NCBI GenBank assembly: GCA_011620585.1 | Contig: WOYV01000025.1 | Coordinates: forward strand, 1-64,000 | Source of the DNA: Draconibacterium sp. | GTDB lineage: Bacteria; Bacteroidota; Bacteroidia; Bacteroidales; Prolixibacteraceae | Length of the DNA stretch: 64,000 nt | Direction of reading: 5' to 3' | Shown here: positions 53,142 to 60,606 of the stretch, piece by piece | Position numbering within the stretch: position 1 is the stretch's first letter | Layout: each line of letters starts with the position of its first letter | Translations under genes and position numbers: made by a program | Notes under the pieces: generated by a model | The model's input: only the letters and a program-made list of their open reading frames with translations | Told to the model about the DNA's origin: nothing | Database searches by the model: none

Positions 53142-53306
53142 CATCGCCCCACTATTGTCGTGTCAATTTTAAAATGTCATATCGTCATTTCGAATTTATT
53201 TCGGGATCTGTCTTTTAAACTGAGATGCTGAAATAAATTCAACATGACGTTCATCGGAAGAAAGCTTGACGCGACACTATGATAATTCTCACATAGTGGG
53301 GTGATG
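53142..53306. repeat. Composite nested palindromic element
   Basis: Three nested inverted repeats share one centre: outer CATCGCCCCACTAT (53142-53155) with ATAGTGGGGTGATG (53293-53306); middle GTCGTGTCAA (53157-53166) with TTGACGCGAC (53266-53275); inner 53183-53249 with CGTCAT...GAATTTATTTC against GAAATAAATTC...ATGACG. A further hairpin CACTATG/CATAGTG lies at 53275-53297. No ORF. It fills most of the 326-bp spacer between the hydrolase and dehydrogenase genes, which otherwise shows nothing. Confidence 0.7.
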
Positions 53307-53316
53307 AGTAAAAAGA

Positions 53317-54648
53317 TTATATATCCGGTGCGTTTTCAAGCAAATATGCCTCGGCTTCAATATTCCAAAGGCCTTTGGTTTTAGCTGCCAGTTTTGCCAG
53401 TTCAGCATAAAAAGGAACGGTTTTCCCGAGGTCCTCAAAATCTGAAATTGCCACCAAAGGAAGATCCTTATGTGTATAAATCAACTTTTTCCCTCCGGGT
53501 ATATTAGGAAGGTTCAAGGTAGTTTCGGCAACGGCATTTAGTCCGCCTATATGTGTGATTAAGCCTGCCGGGTCAAGTCCTTTCCCCATAATATCGAGCG
53601 CTTCCACCATGTCGTCGTTGTTACCACCCGAAGTTCCCACAATATGGGTGTAGGCATAATGCACGTTATAAAAATTCAATTTAGCCGAGAATTCGGGATT
53701 TGAAGGGCCGGCAAAAAAGTTAAGACAGCCGTCGTGCGCCAAAATGGCATCGCCCTGTTCAACCACCGGGGTAACCGGGGCAAAAACAAATACATCGTTG
53801 TAACCTGTTCCGCCCGAGGCTTCTTTCAGCTTTTTAACCGGATCATCCACATTCCCGGTGTTCAGATAAACCAGTTCAATTCCCTTTTCTTTCGCCCATT
53901 CCACCGGGAAAATTTCAGCGGCACGGTCGAGGCGGTCCTGCGCAATATCAGTTACAACCAGCAGCGAAGGTTTCCGATCCTCGCGGCTAACCACATAATT
54001 AATGGCTGCCAGTCCCATCGGGCCAACACCGGCCAGGATGGCCATTTTTCCACCATCCACAATTTCCATTTGGTGAACATACGAGCCCGGTTTTGTGTGG
54101 TAGTTGGCGTGCATGGCGCCAATTACACAACTCAGCGGCTCCGACAACGAAGCCGGGTAAAAGCCCGGGCCATCATAAGCCAGCAGGCAATCCTGTTCCA
54201 GCACATCCTTCGGAATGATTACATAAGTTGCATCGCCGCCAATATATTGGTAGGAATAGCCGGGTGCACTTAAAATCCCCACAGGTCCGTTTTCGTAATA
54301 AATAGCCGGTTGAATCGAGTACTTTTGTCCGGCTTTGAATTTATGTTGCCATTTGGCGCCCACTTCAACAAGCTCTCCGGCAAACTCGTGCCCGATAATT
54401 ATTGGACTTTCTGCAACATTGTTGGGAATACGTTTGTGGTCGGTTCCCTGGGTTGCCGCTTTGTAGCTCGACATGCAAATACTGTCGCTTACTACTTTGG
54501 CCAATATCTCGTCATCTTTAATTTGCGGAAGTTCAAATTCTTCCAGCCTTAAATCTTTCTTCCCGTAAAGTCGTATTGCTTTTGTTACAGCCCCTCCCGG
54601 CCTCCCCGATGGGGAGGGAGATTTTTTATTATCCGTTTTTGTCGTCAT
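53317..54648 (-). CDS. Zinc-dependent dehydrogenase (sorbose-1-phosphate reductase-like)
   Basis: 443 residues, MDR superfamily. The conserved domain starts at KAIRLYGKKDLRLEEFELP; ligand-region motifs are DSICMSSYKAATQG and IIIGHEFAGELVEVG; the Rossmann segment is ILAGVGPMGLAAINY. The family resembles E. coli YggP and L-sorbose-1-phosphate reductase, so a sugar-phosphate substrate is plausible but unproven. The first 20 or so residues include SPSPSGRPGGA, encoded by a palindromic repeat arm (54589-54620); no in-frame start lies between the repeat and the conserved region, so the repeat must be translated. Last gene of the leftward PHP/aldolase-SDR/dehydrogenase set. Confidence 0.87.
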   Translation of the reverse strand: MTTKTDNKKSPSPSGRPGGAVTKAIRLYGKKDLRLEEFELPQIKDDEILAKVVSDSICMSSYKAATQGTDHKRIPNNVAESPIIIGHEFAGELVEVGAKWQHKFKAGQKYSIQPAIYYENGPVGILSAPGYSYQYIGGDATYVIIPKDVLEQDCLLAYDGPGFYPASLSEPLSCVIGAMHANYHTKPGSYVHQMEIVDGGKMAILAGVGPMGLAAINYVVSREDRKPSLLVVTDIAQDRLDRAAEIFPVEWAKEKGIELVYLNTGNVDDPVKKLKEASGGTGYNDVFVFAPVTPVVEQGDAILAHDGCLNFFAGPSNPEFSAKLNFYNVHYAYTHIVGTSGGNNDDMVEALDIMGKGLDPAGLITHIGGLNAVAETTLNLPNIPGGKKLIYTHKDLPLVAISDFEDLGKTVPFYAELAKLAAKTKGLWNIEAEAYLLENAPDI

Positions 54649-54718
54649 CTTCCAATTTTTCTAGTTGTTTCTAATTTGTTAACTTTTTAATTCCTCTTTG
54701 GGGAGGTTAGGAGGGGCT
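54589..54718. repeat. REPIN-like inverted doublet between the aldolase-SDR and dehydrogenase genes
   Basis: The left arm 54589-54620 (AGCCCCTCCCGGCCTCCCC then GATGGGGAGGGAG) and the right arm 54691-54718 (CTCTTTGGGGAGG then TTAGGAGGGGCT) are inverted copies, about 70 bp apart, with AGCCCC at the outer ends, as at 14925-15040. The left arm is inside coding sequence; the right arm ends 1 base from the stop codon of the aldolase-SDR gene. Confidence 0.65.
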
Positions 54719-54719
54719 C

Positions 54720-56696
54720 TTACTTCAACATATTTTGTCCTCCGGTAACAGGAACTGCCTGCCCGGTTTCATATTCCTGTTCAATCACATAAAAAATAGC
54801 TTTTACCACATCCAGGGCGGTACATCCGCGGCCTGCCGGGACCTGGGACTCGTAAAACGCTTTTACGTCGTCAATGGTTTTGGCGCCTGGCACTTTCCCG
54901 GTATTCAGGTATTGTACAAATAAGCCATTTTCAGGGTCGCTCCAAAGCGGGCCGTCAAAAAAGTTGCCCGGGCAAATCGAGTTTACTTTAATTTTGTATG
55001 GCATCAGTTCGAGGGCAAACGACTGTGTTAACCCGATGCCACCAAATTTTCCGCCAGCGTATGCAAAATTCTTATTGCTTCCTTTTAATCCCGATTTTGA
55101 ATTGATCTGGATGATATCCATAAAATGATCAGGATGAATGGAATGCTGCATTTTCATAACCGGTTTTGCATATTTGGCACACAGAAAATAGCCGGTGTAG
55201 TTGACCTTCGTCATCAGTTCAAAAGTTTCCTGGTCCATTTCGTCGAGGCTGCCGGCACGTAAAATTCCTGCATTTGAAATCATCACATCGAGCCCGCCAA
55301 AACGCAGCACAGTTTCATCGATCAAAGCTTTTACCGAATTTCCATCGGCCACATCCACTTTTACAAAATATGCTTTGTTTTTGGTTTCTTTCGAGTTGAG
55401 CTGTTCGGCAAATTCCTGCCCTTTTTCCTTGTTCATATCGGCGACCACAATATTGGCGCCTTCGTTGTGAAGCAATTTTGCGATTCCTGCGCCAAATCCC
55501 TGCGCAGCGCCTGTAACTACAATAATCTTATTTTCGACACGTCCCTGCGGTTTGCCCCCCAGCGACACTTTTTTACGATAGTTCTCCACTTCCCAGTTTT
55601 CGATAAAGGAGATTTGGTCGTCAGTCAAAGGATGTGGCCCGCCAAAGGACGCGGAAAGTGCACTTATCTGGCAGAAATCATTTACAATATCTTTCAGGTA
55701 TTCTACCGAAGCCGGAGAATCTTCGGCAACGATTGCTCCTTCGTTCTGAATAAAAACAATTTTAGGAGCGTTGCCTTTCCGGGATTTGAATTCGGCTACT
55801 TTTTTCTTTGTTTCCGCAATGATTGAATCAACTGATGAATTGTTGGCAATAAACAGGTATTCCGGACCGCAATACACCATCTGATCGGGGGTAAAGGGTT
55901 TGGCAATGCCATTCTTAAAAGCTTGTTCCGAAACAATAAATTTTTCTATCCACGAACTGTTTAAAGCTGTGGCAACTTTAATTTTTTCTCCCGAAAGTAA
56001 CATGCGGAGTGCCGGAAGCACTTCTATGATCTTTTCTGAAACAGGGACTTCTTTGGTTTCGGGAGCAAAACCTGTGGCAGCAATCAGTTTTTCTTTTACA
56101 TTTTTATACAAAGCATCAATTTCCACTACAGAATCGGCGGCCACAAAAACCCCGTGGTTCTGGATCAGTACAATTTTGGGATCGTGACCAAACCGGATAT
56201 TATAACCTGCTATCTGTTCGGCAATGATCTTGAACAATACAAAGCCCGGATCGGAGTAGGCTACATAAAGTACTTCTTCTCCAAATATTTCCAATGTTTT
56301 TTCTGCTGCCTGCCGGCTGCACATCAATCCGTTTACCAGCGTATTGTGAGTATGAACCACAAAATGGTAGCTAAACAGGTTGTGCAGCGAGGTTTCTACC
56401 GAAGGCCTCAGTCCGCCTGACGGGTCAACACGGCTGTTTATAAGCGCATTTTTAACCTGTTCTTCGCGTGTGGCCGAATCTTCCGAAAAAGTCTGGTTCG
56501 GAAGATCGTTCAGTTTTTGACGATCGAGCACACAAAAACCGTTTTCATCGATAGTGCCAAGGTTTATCCCACTGGCTTTTATCCAAAGGTGTTGTTCGTT
56601 TTTGTATGAGGTGTTGCCCCCGCCGGCAATCACATATTCTTTTTTACTTCCGTATGCTCTCGATACTTCTATTAAATCTTTAACTCCCTGGTTCAT
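54720..56696 (-). CDS. Bifunctional class II aldolase / short-chain dehydrogenase
   Basis: 658 residues. The N-terminal class II aldolase/adducin domain (about 1-360) has GGGNTSYKNEQHLWIKASG, the zinc ligands in FVVHTHNTLVNGLMCS and IQNHGVFVAADS. The C-terminal SDR domain (about 390-658) has VVTGAAQGFGAGIAKLLHNE (TGX3GXG), ISNAGILRAGS and the catalytic Tyr-Lys pair in YAGGKFGGIGLTQ. RhaD-type aldolase-dehydrogenase fusions act on deoxy-sugar phosphates such as rhamnulose or fuculose phosphate in other bacteria; the sugar here is unknown. It lies between the PHP and zinc-dehydrogenase genes. Confidence 0.9.
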   Translation of the reverse strand: MNQGVKDLIEVSRAYGSKKEYVIAGGGNTSYKNEQHLWIKASGINLGTIDENGFCVLDRQKLNDLPNQTFSEDSATREEQVKNALINSRVDPSGGLRPSVETSLHNLFSYHFVVHTHNTLVNGLMCSRQAAEKTLEIFGEEVLYVAYSDPGFVLFKIIAEQIAGYNIRFGHDPKIVLIQNHGVFVAADSVVEIDALYKNVKEKLIAATGFAPETKEVPVSEKIIEVLPALRMLLSGEKIKVATALNSSWIEKFIVSEQAFKNGIAKPFTPDQMVYCGPEYLFIANNSSVDSIIAETKKKVAEFKSRKGNAPKIVFIQNEGAIVAEDSPASVEYLKDIVNDFCQISALSASFGGPHPLTDDQISFIENWEVENYRKKVSLGGKPQGRVENKIIVVTGAAQGFGAGIAKLLHNEGANIVVADMNKEKGQEFAEQLNSKETKNKAYFVKVDVADGNSVKALIDETVLRFGGLDVMISNAGILRAGSLDEMDQETFELMTKVNYTGYFLCAKYAKPVMKMQHSIHPDHFMDIIQINSKSGLKGSNKNFAYAGGKFGGIGLTQSFALELMPYKIKVNSICPGNFFDGPLWSDPENGLFVQYLNTGKVPGAKTIDDVKAFYESQVPAGRGCTALDVVKAIFYVIEQEYETGQAVPVTGGQNMLK

Positions 56697-56722
56697 AGTT
56701 TGTGATATATTTCATGGTGAAG

Positions 56723-56791
56723 CTTTGTGCCTGCTTTGTGCTCTTTGTGGTAAAAATCTTTACCACGGAGTTCACGAAGAATTTCACAAAG
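56723..56791. repeat. Long imperfect palindrome in the PHP-aldolase spacer
   Basis: GTGGTAAA/TTTACCAC (56747-56754 and 56759-56766) forms the tip with an AATC loop. CTTTGTG/CACGAAG (56734-56740 and 56773-56779) and CTTTGTG/CACAAAG (56723-56729 and 56785-56791) extend the stem. The whole hairpin is about 69 nt. Confidence 0.6.
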
Positions 56792-56803
56792 GAACGCTAA
56801 GTT

Positions 56804-58045
56804 TTATTTAAGTCCTAAAAAGTACGTAATTACTGCCTTGCCTAATTCAATAAAGGAAGCTTTCTCATGGGTTTTGGCGATGCCGTTTTTTAAATAGCCT
56901 TCTTCGCCTTTTGCGAACAGATACTGGTGAGCCGCGACTACAGCGGCACCTTCGTAATTAATCTGTTTCAATTCGTCATCCAATTCTACGCCACTACCCG
57001 CTGAAAGTTTAATGGGGTCAAGCTTTGGCGTATTATGTTCCGAGCCAAAAGTGATTACAAAATTGTTGGCATTAAAGAACCGTACAAATTCCTTAAAAAT
57101 GTGGAACTTGTTTCTTGCCGGAATAAGTTCAATGCTGCCTACATTTTTACTTTTGAGTTCGGCCAATAACTTTTCTTTGTCGGATTCATAATCCGTAAAA
57201 TTCTCATCGCCAAAATCAAGCAGAACAGGGTAGCAGGGTATTCCGCCCGCATCAATAATCAGTTCCTGCACTTCTTCCAATGAAAGAAATGCCTTCGGGT
57301 CTTCCGGAACAAAAGCGGCCCCACCGGCTTTTAATAGCTGGCCGCGGATTTCGTTTTCGAGACCGGCAAAATCGTCAATGGCCGATTTGATTTCCTTCCC
57401 ATCAAAAATTTTATTGAAAAGCATCGCCCGGCCAAGGTCGCTGTTTTCTTTTTCGAAAACGGCAATTCGAATTGCCTGTGCAATATGGCGTTCGCGGAAA
57501 AGGTTTTTAGCTAAACGCTTTTGTAGTTCAGCAGCATCGAATTGTATATTGATTCCTCTTTCGCTGAAATAGTTATTCAAACGAGTCACCATTTCATAGG
57601 TCTGGCGGTTACTTTCTTCTTGCAGAGTTTTTATTTTTTTGAAAGAAACTTCGCTCATTTTTGGAGGTTGGGAAAGCCCTTTCCCGCTAAAATACGTTCG
57701 CCCCGGGTTGCTGGGGTCGTTTACGCGAATTCCGGCTTTCTGCAAATCTTTCTGCAAGGCCATAAATTCGATGTTGAACAATGGAAAAACCCGGTACTTT
57801 TCAGCCATTTCGGCAAATTCATTATACCCATCAGTGGTGTAAAAATCGTTGATGCCCAGCACAGAAACCCCTTCTGTTTTGGCCATTTCAAAAGGCTGCT
57901 CGATGTTTGAGAAAGCGCTAAACGAATGAGGTGAATGAATGTGTCCGTTGATATCGGGAACCTTTGTCGGGTTATGGTTTTTATCCCACTGTAGCAATTC
58001 CTCTTTTGTGGGAAAGCTTGCAAATATGCTTTTCAGGTCTGTCAT
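56804..58045 (-). CDS. PHP-domain protein
   Basis: 413 residues from the ATG at 58045; an in-frame TTG at 58072 overlaps a promoter-like AATTTG and is not favoured. The PHP metal-binding motif is DINGHIHSPHSFSAFS (about residues 30-45), followed by FPLFNIEFMAL and, near the C-terminus, VITFGSEHNTPKLD, another metal-ligand region. PHP proteins are phosphoesterases, including histidinol phosphatase and cyclic-phosphate hydrolases. With a sugar aldolase and dehydrogenase downstream, it might dephosphorylate a sugar phosphate. That is inference only. Confidence 0.8.
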   Translation of the reverse strand: MTDLKSIFASFPTKEELLQWDKNHNPTKVPDINGHIHSPHSFSAFSNIEQPFEMAKTEGVSVLGINDFYTTDGYNEFAEMAEKYRVFPLFNIEFMALQKDLQKAGIRVNDPSNPGRTYFSGKGLSQPPKMSEVSFKKIKTLQEESNRQTYEMVTRLNNYFSERGINIQFDAAELQKRLAKNLFRERHIAQAIRIAVFEKENSDLGRAMLFNKIFDGKEIKSAIDDFAGLENEIRGQLLKAGGAAFVPEDPKAFLSLEEVQELIIDAGGIPCYPVLLDFGDENFTDYESDKEKLLAELKSKNVGSIELIPARNKFHIFKEFVRFFNANNFVITFGSEHNTPKLDPIKLSAGSGVELDDELKQINYEGAAVVAAHQYLFAKGEEGYLKNGIAKTHEKASFIELGKAVITYFLGLK

Positions 58046-58179
58046 TTTTCTTTGTTCTGAATCTGTCTGCAAATTAATAAAAGCCGGGATTTTTATGTGT
58101 CCTTTTGTATCCTGCTTAAGTTTATCAAATCAAACTTTATAACGAGTCTCTTGTTTTCATTCAGTAAAATAAATTAAAT

Positions 58180-58557
58180 ATGAGCAAAATAATTTTAATG
58201 ATTGCAAGCGCTTTGCTGGCACTGGCTGTTGCATTTGGCGCATTTGGCGCACATGCCCTGAAAACGCAGCTTTCGGCTGAAATGTTACAAACCTGGAAAA
58301 CCGCAGTTGATTATCATTTTTACCACGCGCTGGGTTTGTTGCTGGTTGGTGTTTTGGCAGTATCTTTTCCTTCCACTTCTTTAAAATGGTCGGCGATTTT
58401 TCTTGTAGCAGGTGTTTTTCTTTTTTCAGGAAGTTTATATGCAATGGCATTGAGCGGGATTAAATGGCTGGGGGCAATCACTCCTGTTGGTGGAGTTGGC
58501 TTTATTTTGGGCTGGATTATGTTGTTTGTGGCTGTTTGGAAGAAGTTACCAGTTTAG
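58180..58557 (+). CDS. DUF423 small membrane protein
   Basis: 125 residues with four hydrophobic segments (IASALLALAVAFGAFGAHAL, ALGLLLVGVLAVSF, SAIFLVAGVFLFSGSLYAMA, GGVGFILGWIMLFVAVW). The signature AFGAFGAHALK and HFYHALGLLL fit the DUF423 (YgdD-like) family. Function is unknown. Divergent from the PHP gene and monocistronic by position. Confidence 0.92.
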   Translation: MSKIILMIASALLALAVAFGAFGAHALKTQLSAEMLQTWKTAVDYHFYHALGLLLVGVLAVSFPSTSLKWSAIFLVAGVFLFSGSLYAMALSGIKWLGAITPVGGVGFILGWIMLFVAVWKKLPV

Positions 58558-58663
58558 TATGCCAGGAGAAAATTGTTAACAATATTCAAAACAGCAAACT
58601 TGAAGTATCATAAAATCAATTTTTGATTACTATTGCGAAAACATAGGATTATCAGATTATTGT

Positions 58664-59446
58664 ATGAGACTTTTTCTACTGACATTGCTCTTTGTTTCAA
58701 GTGTTCTGGCTGGTTTCGGACAATACGTTAATACTGATGAAGTGATGGTTGTTCCCGGATTGGATGAACCAATTAGCAAACGTGAATACAGGGTTTTGAA
58801 CGATTTAAACAATGTTCGGCACGAAAGTTACCTGGCCGATTACCTGGTGCCTGGCGACGGAGGTAATATTATCAGCCGGTTTGGGCCACGTTCGGGACGA
58901 ATGCACTATGGCACCGACATTAAAATGGCACATGGCGACACAGTGAGAGCAGTGAACTCAGGTTATCTTACCCGCTCGGGATGGGGAACCGGTTTTGGAA
59001 ATATTATGGTCATTCAGCACGATAACAACATCGAAACTTATTATGCACATCTTTCTAAATTTCTGAAAAGGGCAGGCGATTGGGTTAACAAAGGCGAAGC
59101 CATTGGTTTGGCCGGGAGCACTGGCCGTGCCCGCGGAACGCATTTGCACTTCGAACTGCGCCAGGATGGCACCGCTTTCGATTCGGAACTGGTTTACGAT
59201 TATCAGAACCAAACAATCCGCGACGATGCGAAACAATTCAGCACGCTGGTGGCATTGCACCGCACCCTCAAACCAAAGGGATACGCCAATAATGCGGCCA
59301 TTCCCGAATATTATAAGGTGCGCTCGGGCGATTCGCTTTGGGTAATCTCGAAAAAATACAAAACGCCCATTAAAGATATCTGCCGGATGAATAACATTAC
59401 CGAGAGTTCGGTTTTACGGGTGGGGCAACCGCTGAAATTGTATTAG
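58664..59446 (+). CDS. Exported M23 peptidase with LysM domain
   Basis: 260 residues with a signal peptide (FLLTLLFVSSVLAGFGQ). The M23 catalytic core (about 60-185) has the metal ligands HYGTDIKMAHGDTV (HX3D) and THLHFELRQDG (HXH). A C-terminal LysM (about 215-260, YKVRSGDSLWVISKKYK ... VLRVGQPLKLY) binds peptidoglycan. It is a peptidoglycan endopeptidase candidate or a degenerate amidase activator; the key histidines are intact, which favours activity. Confidence 0.93.
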   Translation: MRLFLLTLLFVSSVLAGFGQYVNTDEVMVVPGLDEPISKREYRVLNDLNNVRHESYLADYLVPGDGGNIISRFGPRSGRMHYGTDIKMAHGDTVRAVNSGYLTRSGWGTGFGNIMVIQHDNNIETYYAHLSKFLKRAGDWVNKGEAIGLAGSTGRARGTHLHFELRQDGTAFDSELVYDYQNQTIRDDAKQFSTLVALHRTLKPKGYANNAAIPEYYKVRSGDSLWVISKKYKTPIKDICRMNNITESSVLRVGQPLKLY

Positions 59447-59622
59447 AGAAATCGTTTAGCACAAGAAATTAGCCACTGGAATATTTCCCGAAGTTTACGC
59501 GCCAGATACTTTATTTTGTTTACACATCTATTATATAAATGCGTAACTTGTACACCGATTTATTTTATTATTGAAGTAACTCACCATCAAATTAATCTAA
59601 ACCAAAAAACGAAATTCGTATT

Positions 59623-60480
59623 ATGAAAACCGGACTCAGACTATCGTTTATTCTTGCTTTTTCAATAGGCATTATATGTAGTTCTTGCACACAGAAATCA
59701 CCCAGGGAAAACTGGGAGGTACTCTTTGACGGCACCAGCCTGGAAAACTGGAATACTTATTCAGGCCCCAGATTTATACGGGGCGGGGAGGGGCAAAGCC
59801 TTGCTGAAGATACTCTGCTCGGCTTAGATAATGATCAGGCCGGGGTTTACACAATTGTTGATTTGGACGGTGAGAAAGCATTAAGAATCTCGGGGGAAAT
59901 ATTTGGCGCCATTTTAACAAAACGAGAATTTGAAAACTATCATCTTCGTCTCCAGTTCAAGTGGGGGGACAAAAAATGGTTTCCCCGTGATAATAGCAAA
60001 CGGGACAGTGGAATACTGTATCATAGTGTTGGGGACCAGGGTGAGGGCGATACTTATTGGTTGAGATCACAGGAATTTCAAATACAGGAAGGTGATTGCG
60101 GCGACTATTGGGGTGTGGCAGGAGGAATGTTTGATATTAAGGCAAAAATGAATTCAGACAGCATTTATCAATATAATCCCGAAGGCGAGTTGATAACATT
60201 TCGTGAAGACAGTGAAATAGGCCGGTATTGCAAAAAATATCCTGACGCTGAAAAACCAAGTGGAGAATGGAATACGATCGACCTGTATTGTTTTAAAGAT
60301 ACAAGCGTTCATGTGGTAAATGGGGTTGTAACAATGATACTGGCAAATTCCAGAATAAATATAAACGGTAATGTAAGTCCCTTAACAAAGGGTAAAATTC
60401 AAATTCAATCGGAAGGAGCTGAAGTTTTTTACCGGAATATTGAAATTTCCCCCATCGAAGGCCTCCCGGATTTTAATTAG
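59623..60480 (+). CDS. DUF1080 lipoprotein (3-keto-disaccharide hydrolase-type domain)
   Basis: 285 residues. The signal ends in a lipobox (FSIGIICSSCTQK). The DUF1080 domain begins WEVLFDGTSLENWNTY (about 31-46) and covers the rest, a concanavalin-like jelly roll with FENYHLRLQFKWG and DSGILYHSVGDQG typical of the family. Members act on 3-keto-sugars or bind polysaccharides. No sugar uptake genes lie beside it. A hairpin at 60513-60538 follows. Confidence 0.9.
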   Translation: MKTGLRLSFILAFSIGIICSSCTQKSPRENWEVLFDGTSLENWNTYSGPRFIRGGEGQSLAEDTLLGLDNDQAGVYTIVDLDGEKALRISGEIFGAILTKREFENYHLRLQFKWGDKKWFPRDNSKRDSGILYHSVGDQGEGDTYWLRSQEFQIQEGDCGDYWGVAGGMFDIKAKMNSDSIYQYNPEGELITFREDSEIGRYCKKYPDAEKPSGEWNTIDLYCFKDTSVHVVNGVVTMILANSRININGNVSPLTKGKIQIQSEGAEVFYRNIEISPIEGLPDFN

Positions 60481-60512
60481 CAATTAGACAAATAAAGCAT
60501 TATTACCTAAAG

Positions 60513-60538
60513 AATCCGGCCTCTTTTGAAGCCGGATT
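60513..60538 (+). terminator. Hairpin after the DUF1080 gene
   Basis: AATCCGGC/GCCGGATT, 8-bp perfect stem with a 10-nt loop. No T-run follows, so it is a weak terminator or an end-protecting hairpin. Confidence 0.5.
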
Positions 60539-60570
60539 GAACTATTCTAAAGAGATTTATTTTGAAGATA

Positions 60571-60603
60571 AAGGATCCGACCTTTTCAAAAGATCGGATC
60601 CTT
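60571..60603 (-). terminator. Terminator between convergent DUF1080 and E1 genes
   Basis: AAGGATCCGA/TCGGATCCTT, 10-bp perfect stem with a loop CCTTTTCAAAAGA. On the minus strand it is followed by TTTATC and on the plus strand by ATTTTAAA, so it may serve both sides. Confidence 0.7.
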
Positions 60604-60606
60604 ATT

